A DNA stretch of 64,000 bases from Novosphingobium sp. (GCF_030696665.1 NZ_JAUYRV010000028.1:1-64000); one strand, 5' to 3'. Shown: positions 18,119 through 26,569, counted from the stretch's first letter. Numbers and translations: made by a program. Notes: generated from the letters alone by a model not told the origin.

Positions 18119-19384
18119 ATGGCTTTGGTAGAAATCAACTTCGATGGCTTTGTCGGCCCCAGCCACAACTATGCCGGGTTAAGCCTTGGCAACCTTGCCT
18201 CGTCCAGCAATGCAGGCGAGGTATCCTATCCGCGTGCCGCTGCGTTGCAGGGTTTGGGCAAGATGCGCCACAACCTGGGCCTGGGGCTGACGCAGGGGCT
18301 GTTTGCGCCCCTGCCCCGTCCCAATCCGGCGCTGCTTGACGCACTGGGCCTGAACGCCATCGATGCCGCCGACCCGGCGCAACGCAGGTTGCGCGCAGCG
18401 GCATGGTCAGCCTCGGCGATGTGGACGGCCAATGCCGCCACGGTCAGCCCCGCGCCAGATACCGCAGACGGACGCTGCCACCTGACCGCTGCCAACCTGG
18501 TGACCATGCCTCACCGGTCGCAGGAGTGGCCCGACACTGTGCGCCAGTTGCGCCTGGCTTTTGCACACAGCGCGCACTTTGCCGTGCATGACGCCGTGCC
18601 TGCCTGTTTCGGCGATGAGGGTGCGGCCAACCATATGCGGATGTGCGCCAGCCACGGCGCGCCGGGGCTGGAGTTGTTCGTCTATGGCACCACCGGCGGC
18701 GCGTTTCCGGCACGGCAGCACGAACAGGCGAGCCGCGCCGTGGCCCGCCTGCATGGCCTCAATCCCGCGCACTGCCTGTTCATTGCGCAAGCGCCGGAAG
18801 CCATTGCGGCAGGCGCATTCCACAACGATGTCGTCGCCGTAGCCAACGAGCGCGTACTGTTTACGCATGAACAGGCCTTTGCCGACCCGGATGGCACTTA
18901 TACGGCGATCCGTGAGCGGCTCCCCGAGGCCGAGATCGTCGTCGTGCCTGCAAGCGCGGTCAGCCTTGCCGATGCCATCAAAAGCTACCTGTTTAACGCC
19001 CAGTTGCTAACGCTGCCTTCGGGCGAGATGGGTCTCGTTATCCCGCTTGAGGCGTGGGAGATGCCATCAGTGCGCGGGTGGCTGGAGGGGCATATCGCAT
19101 CCAACGGCCCGATCCGCCGTGTGCTGCCGGTCGATGTACGCCAGTCGATGGCCAATGGCGGCGGGCCTGCGTGCCTGCGGCTGCGCGTTGTCGCTGATCC
19201 TGCCACAGTCGATCCACGCTTCCTGCTGGACGAGGCGAAGATTGCACAGGTCGAGGCGGTGGTCGCGGCAAGCTGGCCCGAACAGATCGATCCACTTGAT
19301 CTTGGACGGGAATCGCTGGCACGCTCGGTCATTGGGGCGCGTGCTGCACTGCTGGATATGCTGCAATTGCCGGAACTGGCCTGA
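18119..19384 (+). CDS. astB: N-succinylarginine dihydrolase
   Basis: AstB releases two ammonia and CO2 from succinylarginine, giving succinylornithine. The start at 18119 (MALVEINFDGFVGPSHNYAG) gives 421 residues. FDGFVGPSHNYAGLSLGN is the AstB N-terminal signature; the late NGGGPACLRLRV supplies the catalytic cysteine, and HNDVVAVANERVLFTHE carries a conserved His. The operon ends here: no succinylornithine aminotransferase (AstC) or succinylglutamate semialdehyde dehydrogenase (AstD) is present in the window. Confidence 0.96.
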   Translation: MALVEINFDGFVGPSHNYAGLSLGNLASSSNAGEVSYPRAAALQGLGKMRHNLGLGLTQGLFAPLPRPNPALLDALGLNAIDAADPAQRRLRAAAWSASAMWTANAATVSPAPDTADGRCHLTAANLVTMPHRSQEWPDTVRQLRLAFAHSAHFAVHDAVPACFGDEGAANHMRMCASHGAPGLELFVYGTTGGAFPARQHEQASRAVARLHGLNPAHCLFIAQAPEAIAAGAFHNDVVAVANERVLFTHEQAFADPDGTYTAIRERLPEAEIVVVPASAVSLADAIKSYLFNAQLLTLPSGEMGLVIPLEAWEMPSVRGWLEGHIASNGPIRRVLPVDVRQSMANGGGPACLRLRVVADPATVDPRFLLDEAKIAQVEAVVAASWPEQIDPLDLGRESLARSVIGARAALLDMLQLPELA

Positions 19385-19533
19385 ACGCTCGCGCGTATCC
19401 CTGATGCATAAGCCTTGCCCGCTTGTCGCCGCGCTTTACAGTGAAGCGTGCGTTAACCAGACGCTTTCCAGCAAAGTCTGATCTGGCACGATCGTTGCTC
19501 AGAGATTGGCAGGACAAAAGGATACCGCTCGGG

Positions 19534-19782
19534 ATGCTTCGCAAGTTTGGTCGCCTCTTCATCATAAAGACCCGGTTCGAAGCCTTTGCGGTGATATACG
19601 CGCTGTCGTTGGGGGCAGTAGAGCGCGGCAAGGCCTACCTGACTGAGTATCCCGGATTTGGTGGCCAATTGCTGTTTCTGGCGGCCACGGGCGCGGTGTT
19701 CATAGCCGGGGCCAAGATCCTCGACGCGGTGCGGATGGAGCAGCAGGCGCGCGAGTTGGCAGAAGCCACCGTCAAGGTCTGA
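19534..19782 (+). CDS. Small membrane protein of unknown function
   Basis: An 82-residue protein, MLRKFGRLFIIKTRFEAFAV at the start. Residues about 14-32 (FEAFAVIYALSLGAVERG) and 44-62 (GQLLFLAATGAVFIAGAKIL) are two hydrophobic segments, suggesting an inner-membrane hairpin. The end is charged (RMEQQARELAEATVKV). I do not recognise the family. It is followed by repeat DNA and then the convergent tmRNA gene. The start at 19534 was chosen because the upstream extension to 19423 has no membrane-protein character. Confidence 0.6.
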   Translation: MLRKFGRLFIIKTRFEAFAVIYALSLGAVERGKAYLTEYPGFGGQLLFLAATGAVFIAGAKILDAVRMEQQARELAEATVKV

Positions 19783-19795
19783 GCCTGCGGGTCAT

Positions 19796-19878
19796 GCTTC
19801 GACAAGCTCAGCATGAGCGGCCTTTTGACATCAGCACCAAGTCTCGCTCATCCTGAGCCTGTCGAAGGATCGAAGGTT
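19796..19878. repeat. Inverted repeat, CATCCTGAGCCTGTCGAAGG family
   Basis: TGCTTCGACAAGCTCAGCATGAGCGG and, after a 30-base loop, its imperfect complement CGCTCATCCTGAGCCTGTCGAAGG. The shorter unit recurs at 44211-44232 and, in variant form, at 61872-61910. Confidence 0.7.
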
Positions 19879-19924
19879 CAAGGCACGCCAGCAAAACGGG
19901 GAAATAGGGCGATTCTGTTGCTAG

Positions 19925-20285
19925 GCTCGCCCCCAGCCCCCGGTTTCCGATTCTGTTACCCGGTTCGGTCCGAACCGTGCTTTCGCTTTATAACTTCAGG
20001 GCGTTAGCCCCTAGAATTATGCTGCGAGAGCAAGTGCTTCGTTGTCGTTGGCACTTGTGAGTTGTGAGCCTATAACAGGTTACTCAGCCTGGGCAAAAAC
20101 AGCGCTTTTCAACACACGTCGATCCTAGTTCGGCCCCATCAACACCCTTGCGACAACAAGGCCCGCCCCCGAAGGAAACGGTAGTGATGGTGGAGCCGCC
20201 GGGTACCGCCCCCGGGTCCGCTGTGCCTATTGCACGCCGCAGTTTATCACCATAGCCGGTCGAAACCGGCAGGGATGCATATAGG
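19925..20285 (-). ncRNA. ssrA: Transfer-messenger RNA, circularly permuted two-piece form
   Basis: tmRNA rescues stalled ribosomes and tags the nascent chain. On the minus strand the acceptor piece comes first and ends GGCGGCTCCACCA with its CCA at 20188. About 50 bases later the coding piece begins GGGGCCGA (5' end 20137), whose first seven bases pair with CGGCTCC of the acceptor. The tag reads ANDNEALALAA followed by TAA. CCGGTTTC of the acceptor piece pairs with GAAACCGG near the coding piece 3' end, forming helix P2. This split arrangement is known for alphaproteobacteria. Outer ends are approximate to about 10 bases. Confidence 0.95.
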
Positions 20286-20301
20286 GATGCTGCGCCAAAT
20301 G

Positions 20302-20330
20302 AAAAGGGGCAGGATTGCTCCTGCCCCTTT
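20302..20330 (-). terminator. Intrinsic terminator between mscL and ssrA
   Basis: GGGGCAGGA (20306-20314) pairs with TCCTGCCCC (20319-20327) around a four-base loop. Read on the minus strand it is followed by TTTTC, so it can end mscL transcripts before the tmRNA gene. Confidence 0.7.
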
Positions 20331-20357
20331 CCTCTTTGTTTGTCGGCCCAGTGTGAC

Positions 20358-20461
20358 CTTCGTCATCCCCGCGCAGGCGGGGACCTAGTCCTGCAAAAGA
20401 GCCGTCGCGGTGCGACGACGTCCCTATCGCTGGATTCCCGCATGCGCGGGAATGACGAGTA
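20358..20461. repeat. GC-rich inverted repeat (CGTCATCCCCGCGCAGGCGGGG type)
   Basis: The outer arms CGTCATCCCCGCG and the right-hand CGCGGGAATGACGA are imperfectly complementary. Each arm has its own inner palindrome. It sits between mscL and its terminator. Confidence 0.65.
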
Positions 20462-20468
20462 TTTGGGT

Positions 20469-20891
20469 TTACTTCTTCAGCGCGTCCCGGATCTCGGTCA
20501 GCAGGTCGACTTCGCTCGGCCCGGCAGGTGCTGCCGGTTCTTCGGGCTTTGTCATGACCTTGTTGGCCTGACGCACGATCAGGAAGATCACGAAGGCCAG
20601 GATCAGGAAGTTGATGATAGCGGTGATGAACGATCCCCAGCCGAGCATCGACACGCCCGCAGCCTTGAGCGCGGCATAAGTCATCTCACCCTTGTAGTCC
20701 GCCGGAATGGTGCCCAGCACAACGAACTTCTGGCTGAAATCAATGCCGCCAGTAATCGCGCTGATAACAGGCATGATCACGTCATCAGTCAGTGATGCGA
20801 CAATCTTGCCAAATGCGGCGCCGATGATCACACCGACCGCCAGATCGAGCACGTTTCCACGTGCGATAAATGCCTTGAATTCTCCGAGCAT
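20469..20891 (-). CDS. mscL: Large-conductance mechanosensitive channel MscL
   Basis: MscL opens under extreme membrane tension to release solutes during hypo-osmotic shock. The 140-residue chain starts MLGEFKAFIARGNVLDLAVG, the classic MscL N-terminal helix and first transmembrane segment (residues 14-45, DLAVGVIIGAAFGKIVASL). The second segment is FITAIINFLILAFVIFLIV (about 83-101), followed by the charged C-terminal helix after a Pro/Ala/Glu linker. AAGGGGGG precedes the ATG. Monocistronic, with its own terminator. Confidence 0.96.
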   Translation of the reverse strand: MLGEFKAFIARGNVLDLAVGVIIGAAFGKIVASLTDDVIMPVISAITGGIDFSQKFVVLGTIPADYKGEMTYAALKAAGVSMLGWGSFITAIINFLILAFVIFLIVRQANKVMTKPEEPAAPAGPSEVDLLTEIRDALKK

Positions 20892-21070
20892 GTCGACCAG
20901 CCCCCCTTAGAACCGTTAACCAAATTGGAGAATCGGTTTGCCATCCCCCGGCCAGCCCGACAAGACACAATCGAGTGCATTCCGGTTCATACTTGAACGG
21001 CAACATAAGCCCTCTATCTTCTGCACTATCCGGGCTGCGACTGTGGCCCACAAAAGGGGATGACTTTTCG

Positions 21071-21697
21071 ATGGCCGCAATTCGCTTCAGCCAGATCGCA
21101 TTTGCCACTGTCGCCGCCGCCAGCCTTTCGGCCTGCGGGATCAATTCGGTCCCCGCCGCCGAGGAAGAGGCCAAGGCGCGCTGGGCAGACGTGGAAAGCT
21201 CCTACCAGCGCCGCGCTGACCTTATCCCGAACCTTGTCGCCACCGCAAAGGGTGCGGCCGCTTCGGAAACGCAGATCCTGACCAACGTGACCAACGCCCG
21301 CGCGGCCGCCACGTCGATCAACATTACCACCGATGACCTGTCGAATCCGGCAGAGTTCGAGAAGTTCCAGGGCGCGCAGAACCAGCTCACGCAGGCGTTG
21401 GGCCAGTTGCGCACCGTGGTGGAAAACTACCCGCAGTTGCAAAGCCAGGCGCGTTTTTCCGATCTAATGGTGCAGCTTGAAGGGACCGAAAACCGCATCA
21501 ACGTGAGCCGCACGCGCTACAATGAAGCGGTGCAGGCCTATAACACCACGATCCGCACCTTCCCCGATGCGATCGGCGCAAAGCTGATTCACGGGGCCAA
21601 GCCAATGGTTCCGTTCAAGGCCACAGCCGGCGCAGAAACCGCGCCTACGGTGAACTTCGACATGAACGCGCCTGCAGCTCCGGCAACTGGGCAATAA
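21071..21697 (+). CDS. lemA: LemA family lipoprotein
   Basis: A 208-residue LemA-family protein. The N-terminus (MAAIRFSQIAFATVAAASLS) ends in a lipobox LSAC (Cys about residue 20), so lipid anchoring is likely. The LemA core reads EEEAKARWADVESSYQRRAD, LIPNLVATAKGAAASE and TVVENYPQLQSQARFSDL. Function is poorly known; LemA often sits beside TPM-domain proteins, as here. It starts an operon LemA-TPM-TPM-Nudix with two bases or overlaps between genes. Start 21071 chosen for the lipobox spacing. Confidence 0.92.
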   Translation: MAAIRFSQIAFATVAAASLSACGINSVPAAEEEAKARWADVESSYQRRADLIPNLVATAKGAAASETQILTNVTNARAAATSINITTDDLSNPAEFEKFQGAQNQLTQALGQLRTVVENYPQLQSQARFSDLMVQLEGTENRINVSRTRYNEAVQAYNTTIRTFPDAIGAKLIHGAKPMVPFKATAGAETAPTVNFDMNAPAAPATGQ

Positions 21698-21698
21698 T

Positions 21699-22544
21699 AT
21701 GACACGCCCCGGGTGGGCGCGGGTGTCGGCGCGGGCCTTGTGGCAAGTGTGCGCGGTGCTGCTTCTGCTGATGGCAGGGGCAGCCCACGCTGCCATGCCT
21801 GCGCGGCCCACCGGCCCCGTGCTGGATCAGGCCAATGTCATCCCCGACGCGGATGAAGCAGCGCTGACGCAGAAGCTCAGTGATTACAATGCGCAAACCG
21901 GGCGGGCGATCATCGTTGCCACGGTAGCGTCGCTGGATGACATGGACGCAACCGACTATGCCCAGCAACTGGCCGAGGCATGGGACATCGGGGGCGCAAA
22001 GACCGAGCAGGGCGTGCTGTTCCTGATTGCGCCTGCCGACCGCAAGCTGCGCATTCGCACCGCACGCGGTGTGCAGGAACGCCTGCCCGATGTGCTGGCA
22101 GGCCGCATCCTGCGCGACTATGTGACACCCCGCTTCAAGACCGACGATTTCGCAGGCGGCATCAATGCCGGTGTCGATCAGATCATCGCGCAACTCAATC
22201 GCGATCCCGCCGATGCCAAGGCCGTTGCCGAAGCAGCAGCAGCGGCGAACCGGGAAGGCGCTTCGAGCAAAGGCGGTACATTTGCCAGCGCAATTTTCTG
22301 GATCGTCCTGATCGTTGTTGCCATCTCGATCTTCGGGCGGCGCAATCGCGGGTTTGGGCAGCGGAGCAGCGGTATCGATCCGGGCATCGTCCTGTGGGGG
22401 CTAAGCGAAATCGCCCGCAGTGCGTCCAACGGTGGTCACAGCTCTGGCTGGAGCGGGGGCGGTTCGGATTCCGGCGGCGGCTTTGGCGGTTTCGGTGGCG
22501 GCGGCGGCGGCTTTGATGGCGGCGGGGCTTCGGGGGACTGGTGA
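21699..22544 (+). CDS. TPM-domain (YgcG-type) membrane protein
   Basis: A 281-residue protein with a signal peptide (ALWQVCAVLLLLMAGAAHAA, about 13-32). The TPM domain runs from about 35 to 165 (GPVLDQANVIPDADEAALTQ, AEAWDIGGAKTEQGVLFLIA, RKLRIRTARGVQERLPDVLA). A transmembrane helix near 200-213 (FWIVLIVVAISIFG) precedes a Gly-rich tail ending GGASGDW. TPM proteins are proposed to act in membrane repair or photosystem maintenance in other lineages; their bacterial role is unclear. The stop overlaps the next gene's ATG by four bases. Confidence 0.9.
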   Translation: MTRPGWARVSARALWQVCAVLLLLMAGAAHAAMPARPTGPVLDQANVIPDADEAALTQKLSDYNAQTGRAIIVATVASLDDMDATDYAQQLAEAWDIGGAKTEQGVLFLIAPADRKLRIRTARGVQERLPDVLAGRILRDYVTPRFKTDDFAGGINAGVDQIIAQLNRDPADAKAVAEAAAAANREGASSKGGTFASAIFWIVLIVVAISIFGRRNRGFGQRSSGIDPGIVLWGLSEIARSASNGGHSSGWSGGGSDSGGGFGGFGGGGGGFDGGGASGDW

Positions 22545-23224
22545 TGGCAAAACCTGCAATGACCGCCGCTGATCACAAGCTCGTGTCTGATGCCGTTGCT
22601 GCGGCAGAGGCAAACAGCGCGGGCGAGATCGTTACCATCATCACCCCGCGCTCTGATCCCTACCATGACGTCGCCCTGATGTGGTCTGCGCTGGCGGCCT
22701 TCCTTGCGCTCTCGGCGCTGGAAATTGCGCCCGGCGCAATGCTCTCGCTGGTTGAGCGCGCCTTTGGCCTGTGGGCGTTCGACTGGACCCCGCGTGCTAT
22801 CATCGGCCTCGCGCTCACCGTTACCGCGCTGAAGTTCACCGTGATGTATCTGCTGATGCGGTTCACGCCGCTGGGCCTGTGGCTCACGCCGCGCTTCATC
22901 CGCAATGCCCGCGTGCGCAAGCGTGCGCTAACCTGTTTTCGCGTCGGAGCCGAAAGCCGCACGTCCGGGCGCACCGGTGTGCTGATCTATGTCAGCCTTG
23001 ATGAACACCATGCAGAGATCATCGCTGACGCTGCCATCGCGTCAAAGGTCGCGCCTGAAACATGGGGTCACGCGATGAAAGCGATGCTCGATCCGCTCCG
23101 TGCCGGACAGATCGCACAAGGCATAGCCGCAGCCGTTGCCGAAGTGGGCAAGGTTCTGGCCGAGCACTTCCCGCGCAGCGATGATGACACCAACGAGCTT
23201 CCAGACAGGTTGATCGAAGTATGA
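22541..23224 (+). CDS. Second TPM-domain membrane protein
   Basis: A 227-residue protein with a divergent TPM fold split by two membrane segments. It starts DHKLVSDAVAAAEANSAGEI, then has ALMWSALAAFLALSALEI (about 45-63) and AIIGLALTVTALKFTVMYLL (about 86-105). The second half, SGRTGVLIYVSLDEHHAEII and PETWGHAMKAMLDPLRAG, resembles the TPM core again. It overlaps both neighbours by four bases (ATGA), which points to a fixed complex with LemA and the first TPM protein. Confidence 0.85.
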   Translation: MMAKPAMTAADHKLVSDAVAAAEANSAGEIVTIITPRSDPYHDVALMWSALAAFLALSALEIAPGAMLSLVERAFGLWAFDWTPRAIIGLALTVTALKFTVMYLLMRFTPLGLWLTPRFIRNARVRKRALTCFRVGAESRTSGRTGVLIYVSLDEHHAEIIADAAIASKVAPETWGHAMKAMLDPLRAGQIAQGIAAAVAEVGKVLAEHFPRSDDDTNELPDRLIEV

Positions 23225-23763
23225 GTCTTGAACAGGAATACCGCGACCACCCCGAGGAAATCCGCTGGGAAGGCCGCTATATCGTGGCCAAGACACGCGG
23301 GCGGTGGGAATACGTTGGCCGCAATCGCAACATCAAGGCCGCAGTGATCCTTGCCATCCATGATGGCGAAGTGATCCTTGTCGAACAGTTCCGGATGCCG
23401 CTGGGACGCCCCTGCATCGAACTGCCCGCAGGCCTGATCGGCGATGAGGCAGGCGCGGAAAACGAAGACGCCGCCACTGCCGCCGCGCGGGAACTGGAAG
23501 AGGAAACCGGCTACCGTCCGGGCCGGATCGAATCGCTGGGTGAATTCCACTCCTCACCCGGCATGGTGACAGAAGCCTTCACCCTGTTCCGCGCGCACGA
23601 TCTTGAAAAAGTTTCCGAAGGCGGCGGCGTGGAAGGCGAAGGCATCACCGTGCACCGCGTTGCCCTTACGGAAATCGAGAGCTTTCTGTCTGTCAAACGC
23701 ACCGAAGGCTATGCCATCGACACGCGGATGCTGCTTCTGCTCTCGCCTTCGATCCTGCGCTGA
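23221..23763 (+). CDS. Nudix hydrolase, ADP-ribose pyrophosphatase type
   Basis: A 180-residue Nudix protein. The Nudix box is ELPAGLIGDEAGAENEDAAT followed by AAARELEEETGY; the first Gly to REL-EE-TG spacing is lengthened by an insertion, as in ADP-ribose pyrophosphatases. It probably hydrolyses ADP-ribose or a similar nucleoside diphosphate sugar with Mg2+. It is the last gene of the LemA/TPM operon, overlapping the previous gene by four bases, although no functional link to the TPM proteins is known. Confidence 0.88.
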   Translation: MSLEQEYRDHPEEIRWEGRYIVAKTRGRWEYVGRNRNIKAAVILAIHDGEVILVEQFRMPLGRPCIELPAGLIGDEAGAENEDAATAAARELEEETGYRPGRIESLGEFHSSPGMVTEAFTLFRAHDLEKVSEGGGVEGEGITVHRVALTEIESFLSVKRTEGYAIDTRMLLLLSPSILR

Positions 23764-23826
23764 TACTTCTGCCGCTTGCATGAAGCGGCCTGAGTTGCTT
23801 GTCTGATCTCCAAAGCGCGCAAACAC

Positions 23827-23913
23827 CTGCACCCCCGCGAAGGCGGGGGCCTCGGTGTTGTTACGAAACGCTTGTGTAAACCGACTGAGACCCCCGCCTA
23901 CGCGGGGGTGCAG
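23827..23913. repeat. Inverted repeat, family with GTTACGAAACG...GTAAAC centre
   Basis: Arms CTGCACCCCCGCG and CGCGGGGGTGCAG flank a centre GTTACGAAACGCTTGTGTAAAC. Each arm also folds alone (CCCCCGCGAAGGCGGGGG). Matching copies lie at 57945-58029 and 61782-61918, and a half copy at 45598-45630. Confidence 0.8.
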
Positions 23914-23937
23914 CGGATGGGTTTGGAGAGGACAAAT

Positions 23938-24717
23938 ATGGGCAGAGTTCAGGGCAAGAAGGCCCTCATCACCGGCGCAGCACAGGGACTTGGCGCGGCA
24001 CACGCGTGGATGCTTGCCCGCGAAGGCGCAAAGGTGCTGCTGACCGACATCAATGGCGATGGCGCAGCATCCACTGCCAGCGCGATCAACGCCGAACTGG
24101 GCGTCGGCACAGCCTTTGCCATGCGCCATGATGTAACCAGTCCCGACGATTGGGACGCCGCCATCGCCTTGGCTGCCGAAAAGATGGGCGGGCTGTCGGT
24201 TCTCGTCAACAACGCAGGCGTGGGCGTGCGCGGCAATATCGAAACCTGCACGCTGGAGGAATGGCATCGTGGTTTTGCCATCAATGTCGACAGTGTGTTC
24301 CTTGGCTGCCAGAAAGCCCTGCCCCTGTTGCGCGACAGTCAGCCTGCATCAATCGTCAACATCAGTTCCATCGCCGGCCTGATCGCGTCCGACACCATGC
24401 CCGGCTACAACGCAAGCAAGGCGGCGGTGTGGATGCTGTCCAAATCGGTCGCGCTCTATTGCGCCAAACGCGGCTGGGACATCCGCTGCAATTCGGTCCA
24501 CCCGACGTTCGTGGACACCCCGATCCTCGATGGCATCAGCGCCAACGCCAATCTGGACAAGGCCGTGGTGATGAACAAACTCGCCCGCCAGATCCCGCTG
24601 GGCCGTGTCGGCGTGCCCGACGACATCGCAGCAGGCGTGCTTTACCTTGCCAGCGACGAAAGCCGTTTCATGACCGGGGCGGAACTGAAGCTGGACGGCG
24701 GCATTTCGGCAATGTGA
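23938..24717 (+). CDS. Short-chain dehydrogenase/reductase
   Basis: A 259-residue classical SDR. TGAAQGLGAAH (about residues 12-22) is the NAD(P) glycine motif; VLVNNAGVG, the catalytic Ser in NISSIAGLI and YNASK supply the active site. LTDINGDGA with an acidic residue after beta-2 suggests NAD preference. The ending FMTGAELKLDGGISAM is typical of hydroxysteroid and cyclic alcohol dehydrogenases, so a secondary alcohol substrate is likely, but not identified. GGAGAG precedes the ATG. Neighbours are unrelated. Confidence 0.88.
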   Translation: MGRVQGKKALITGAAQGLGAAHAWMLAREGAKVLLTDINGDGAASTASAINAELGVGTAFAMRHDVTSPDDWDAAIALAAEKMGGLSVLVNNAGVGVRGNIETCTLEEWHRGFAINVDSVFLGCQKALPLLRDSQPASIVNISSIAGLIASDTMPGYNASKAAVWMLSKSVALYCAKRGWDIRCNSVHPTFVDTPILDGISANANLDKAVVMNKLARQIPLGRVGVPDDIAAGVLYLASDESRFMTGAELKLDGGISAM

Positions 24718-24735
24718 AATTCCGCCGCAGTTGGC

Positions 24736-25623
24736 TTATGGCAAAGGCGTACGCTTGAACCTTGGGCCATTGGCTGCCGGATCATCGCTTTCGATCACGA
24801 TGGCCTGACTGCCCGGCACGATCCGCTGGTAGCGGCCATCGCCTTCCAGTTCGGCCAGTGACGATCCTGCGGAAGCCGACGTCACGCGATAGCGCGCCAC
24901 GGCCGATCCATCGGGCGCAGTTGCCTGCACGATCTGGCCCAGCGTCAGCAGCGGCGCGCCATAGTTCAGCTGAATTTCGGTCCCTTCGTTGCGGATCACT
25001 TCCATCGGCACGAAATGGAAGGCGATCTTGCGCGCAATCGCCTGCGACATTTCCCGTTGCAGCACGCCATAAAGGCCGGGGCCGCCCTGCGAAGACGTGG
25101 CGCGGAAACCGTTGACGTTGATGTCGGAACTGACCTCGATCTTCTTGGTCACCACATCGCCATAGACGATGCGTCCGCGCGCATCCTTGACGGTGAAGTC
25201 CATCGTCACGAACATGCTGCTCGACGTGATCGAGAAGCCGCCCGGCCCCATATCTGGCGCGTCGGGGGCAGGACCGCCGGTGCCGCTGACGCGCGAAAGA
25301 TGGCCAGTAACCACATAGCCGCCCGCCCGCTGTGCAAACTTGCCAGACGAGGCGAGCGCGGCCTGCAACGCCGTGCGCAGCGAAGGGAAGTTCTGCACGC
25401 AATCCTTGACCAGATAGGTGAAGAAGCTGGTGTAGGATGCATAGACATAAGCATCAGCATAGGCCGCACGCCGTCCGGCATATTGCTGATAGATGGTGCA
25501 AGCTTCTTCGGCATCGAAAGTGCCGATAGCAATGGCCGGGCCAGACTGCGCCTGTGCCGGGGGATGGGCGAGCAGGAGTACGGCAGACAAGGCAGACCCA
25601 AGCGATTTACGACGGATGGTCAT
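24736..25623 (-). CDS. Exported protein of unknown function, partner of CsgG-like protein
   Basis: A 295-residue protein with a signal peptide (GSALSAVLLLAHPPAQAQ, about 9-26). It has no family I recognise with confidence. A beta-rich middle (SSSMFVTMDFTVKDARGRIV, YGDVVTKKIEVSSDINVNGF) and a C-terminal half (LNYGAPLLTLGQIVQATAPD) echo the adjacent CsgG-like protein, which has LNYGEGAVRVGDMMSIFTKG, so distant homology is possible. It starts ten bases after the CsgG-like stop and is surely cotranscribed. Likely periplasmic or outer-membrane associated. Confidence 0.75.
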   Translation of the reverse strand: MTIRRKSLGSALSAVLLLAHPPAQAQSGPAIAIGTFDAEEACTIYQQYAGRRAAYADAYVYASYTSFFTYLVKDCVQNFPSLRTALQAALASSGKFAQRAGGYVVTGHLSRVSGTGGPAPDAPDMGPGGFSITSSSMFVTMDFTVKDARGRIVYGDVVTKKIEVSSDINVNGFRATSSQGGPGLYGVLQREMSQAIARKIAFHFVPMEVIRNEGTEIQLNYGAPLLTLGQIVQATAPDGSAVARYRVTSASAGSSLAELEGDGRYQRIVPGSQAIVIESDDPAANGPRFKRTPLP

Positions 25624-25633
25624 GGCCGCGCCC

Positions 25634-26569
25634 TCACTTCTTCTTCTGCTTGGCGTTCATCAGCCTGACTTCCTCGGGCGTTGCCGGGCGAACAATTGCC
25701 CCCACGGTCGCCGCAGAGGAGAACGCGCCCATCTGCTGCGCCTTGGACACGCGGCCCAGAACGTCGGTAATGCGCAGGCCACCCACCCGCTGTTCATCGT
25801 TGGCAATGACTTCCCCCGTGGCCGGGTCGCGAATGACTTCGCCCTTGGTGAAAATCGACATCATGTCGCCCACCCGGACCGCGCCTTCGCCATAGTTGAG
25901 CACGATCACGCCATCGGATTGCACGGCGGCGATCTGGATGGGATAAATCGCGGTTACGAGGCCCGTTGCGACTTTGTCCGCCGCCGAACGCAGCAGTGCC
26001 GCAGCGTCGACCGAGGGGTTCTGCGTATCGCATGTTGTGGCAAGCTTCTGGGTTTCATCAATGCGGCGATTATAGCGGACCTCACCACTATCGGCGTCGG
26101 TGATCTTGATGTCGATTGACAGCGTCGCCTGCCCGCCAGAGCACGTTTTTCCGCCGTTGTTGTTGCTGAGCATTCCCGACAGTAGCGAACTGCCGAAGTC
26201 GGACTTGCGCACCATCGACAGGGTCGTGATCGAACCATAGATCAGATAGTCCGCGCCTTCGAACCCGCCAACTTTGCCGGGTTTGCGGCTTGTCACCAAG
26301 CCACTTTTGGCGCGGGCCTGCTCGCCCACCAGCTTGTCCAGCCGCGCGCGCTCGATCACGCGGAACTTGTTGGTCGATTCAATCGCCGACTGGATCATTG
26401 TCGAGAAGGCAGGAGCTTGGCCCGAGTTGGCCAGATCGTCCATCTTCTCAATGGCGACAATGGGCTTGGATATGACGGCCTGCGCCGATGCAGTCGAAGC
26501 GGCAAACACCAGAGCCGTGGTGGCAGCCGCCGTGCCCGCGATAAGCCGCGTGACAAACTTCGCTATCAT
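25634..26569 (-). CDS. CsgG-family curli-assembly-like protein
   Basis: A 311-residue protein with a signal peptide (LIAGTAAATTALVFAASTASAQA, about 8-30). No lipobox Cys is seen. CsgG-family features are VAIEKMDDLANSGQ, FRVIERARLDKLVGEQARAK, ADYLIYGSITTLSM and LSIDIKITDADSGEVRYNRR. The C-terminal part, LNYGEGAVRVGDMMSIFTKG with DPATGEVI, resembles a flagellar/secretion-associated beta domain. CsgG itself forms an outer-membrane pore for curli; no curli subunits are nearby, so the exported cargo is unknown. Start at 26569 gives the signal peptide at the N-terminus. Confidence 0.82.
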   Translation of the reverse strand: MIAKFVTRLIAGTAAATTALVFAASTASAQAVISKPIVAIEKMDDLANSGQAPAFSTMIQSAIESTNKFRVIERARLDKLVGEQARAKSGLVTSRKPGKVGGFEGADYLIYGSITTLSMVRKSDFGSSLLSGMLSNNNGGKTCSGGQATLSIDIKITDADSGEVRYNRRIDETQKLATTCDTQNPSVDAAALLRSAADKVATGLVTAIYPIQIAAVQSDGVIVLNYGEGAVRVGDMMSIFTKGEVIRDPATGEVIANDEQRVGGLRITDVLGRVSKAQQMGAFSSAATVGAIVRPATPEEVRLMNAKQKKK

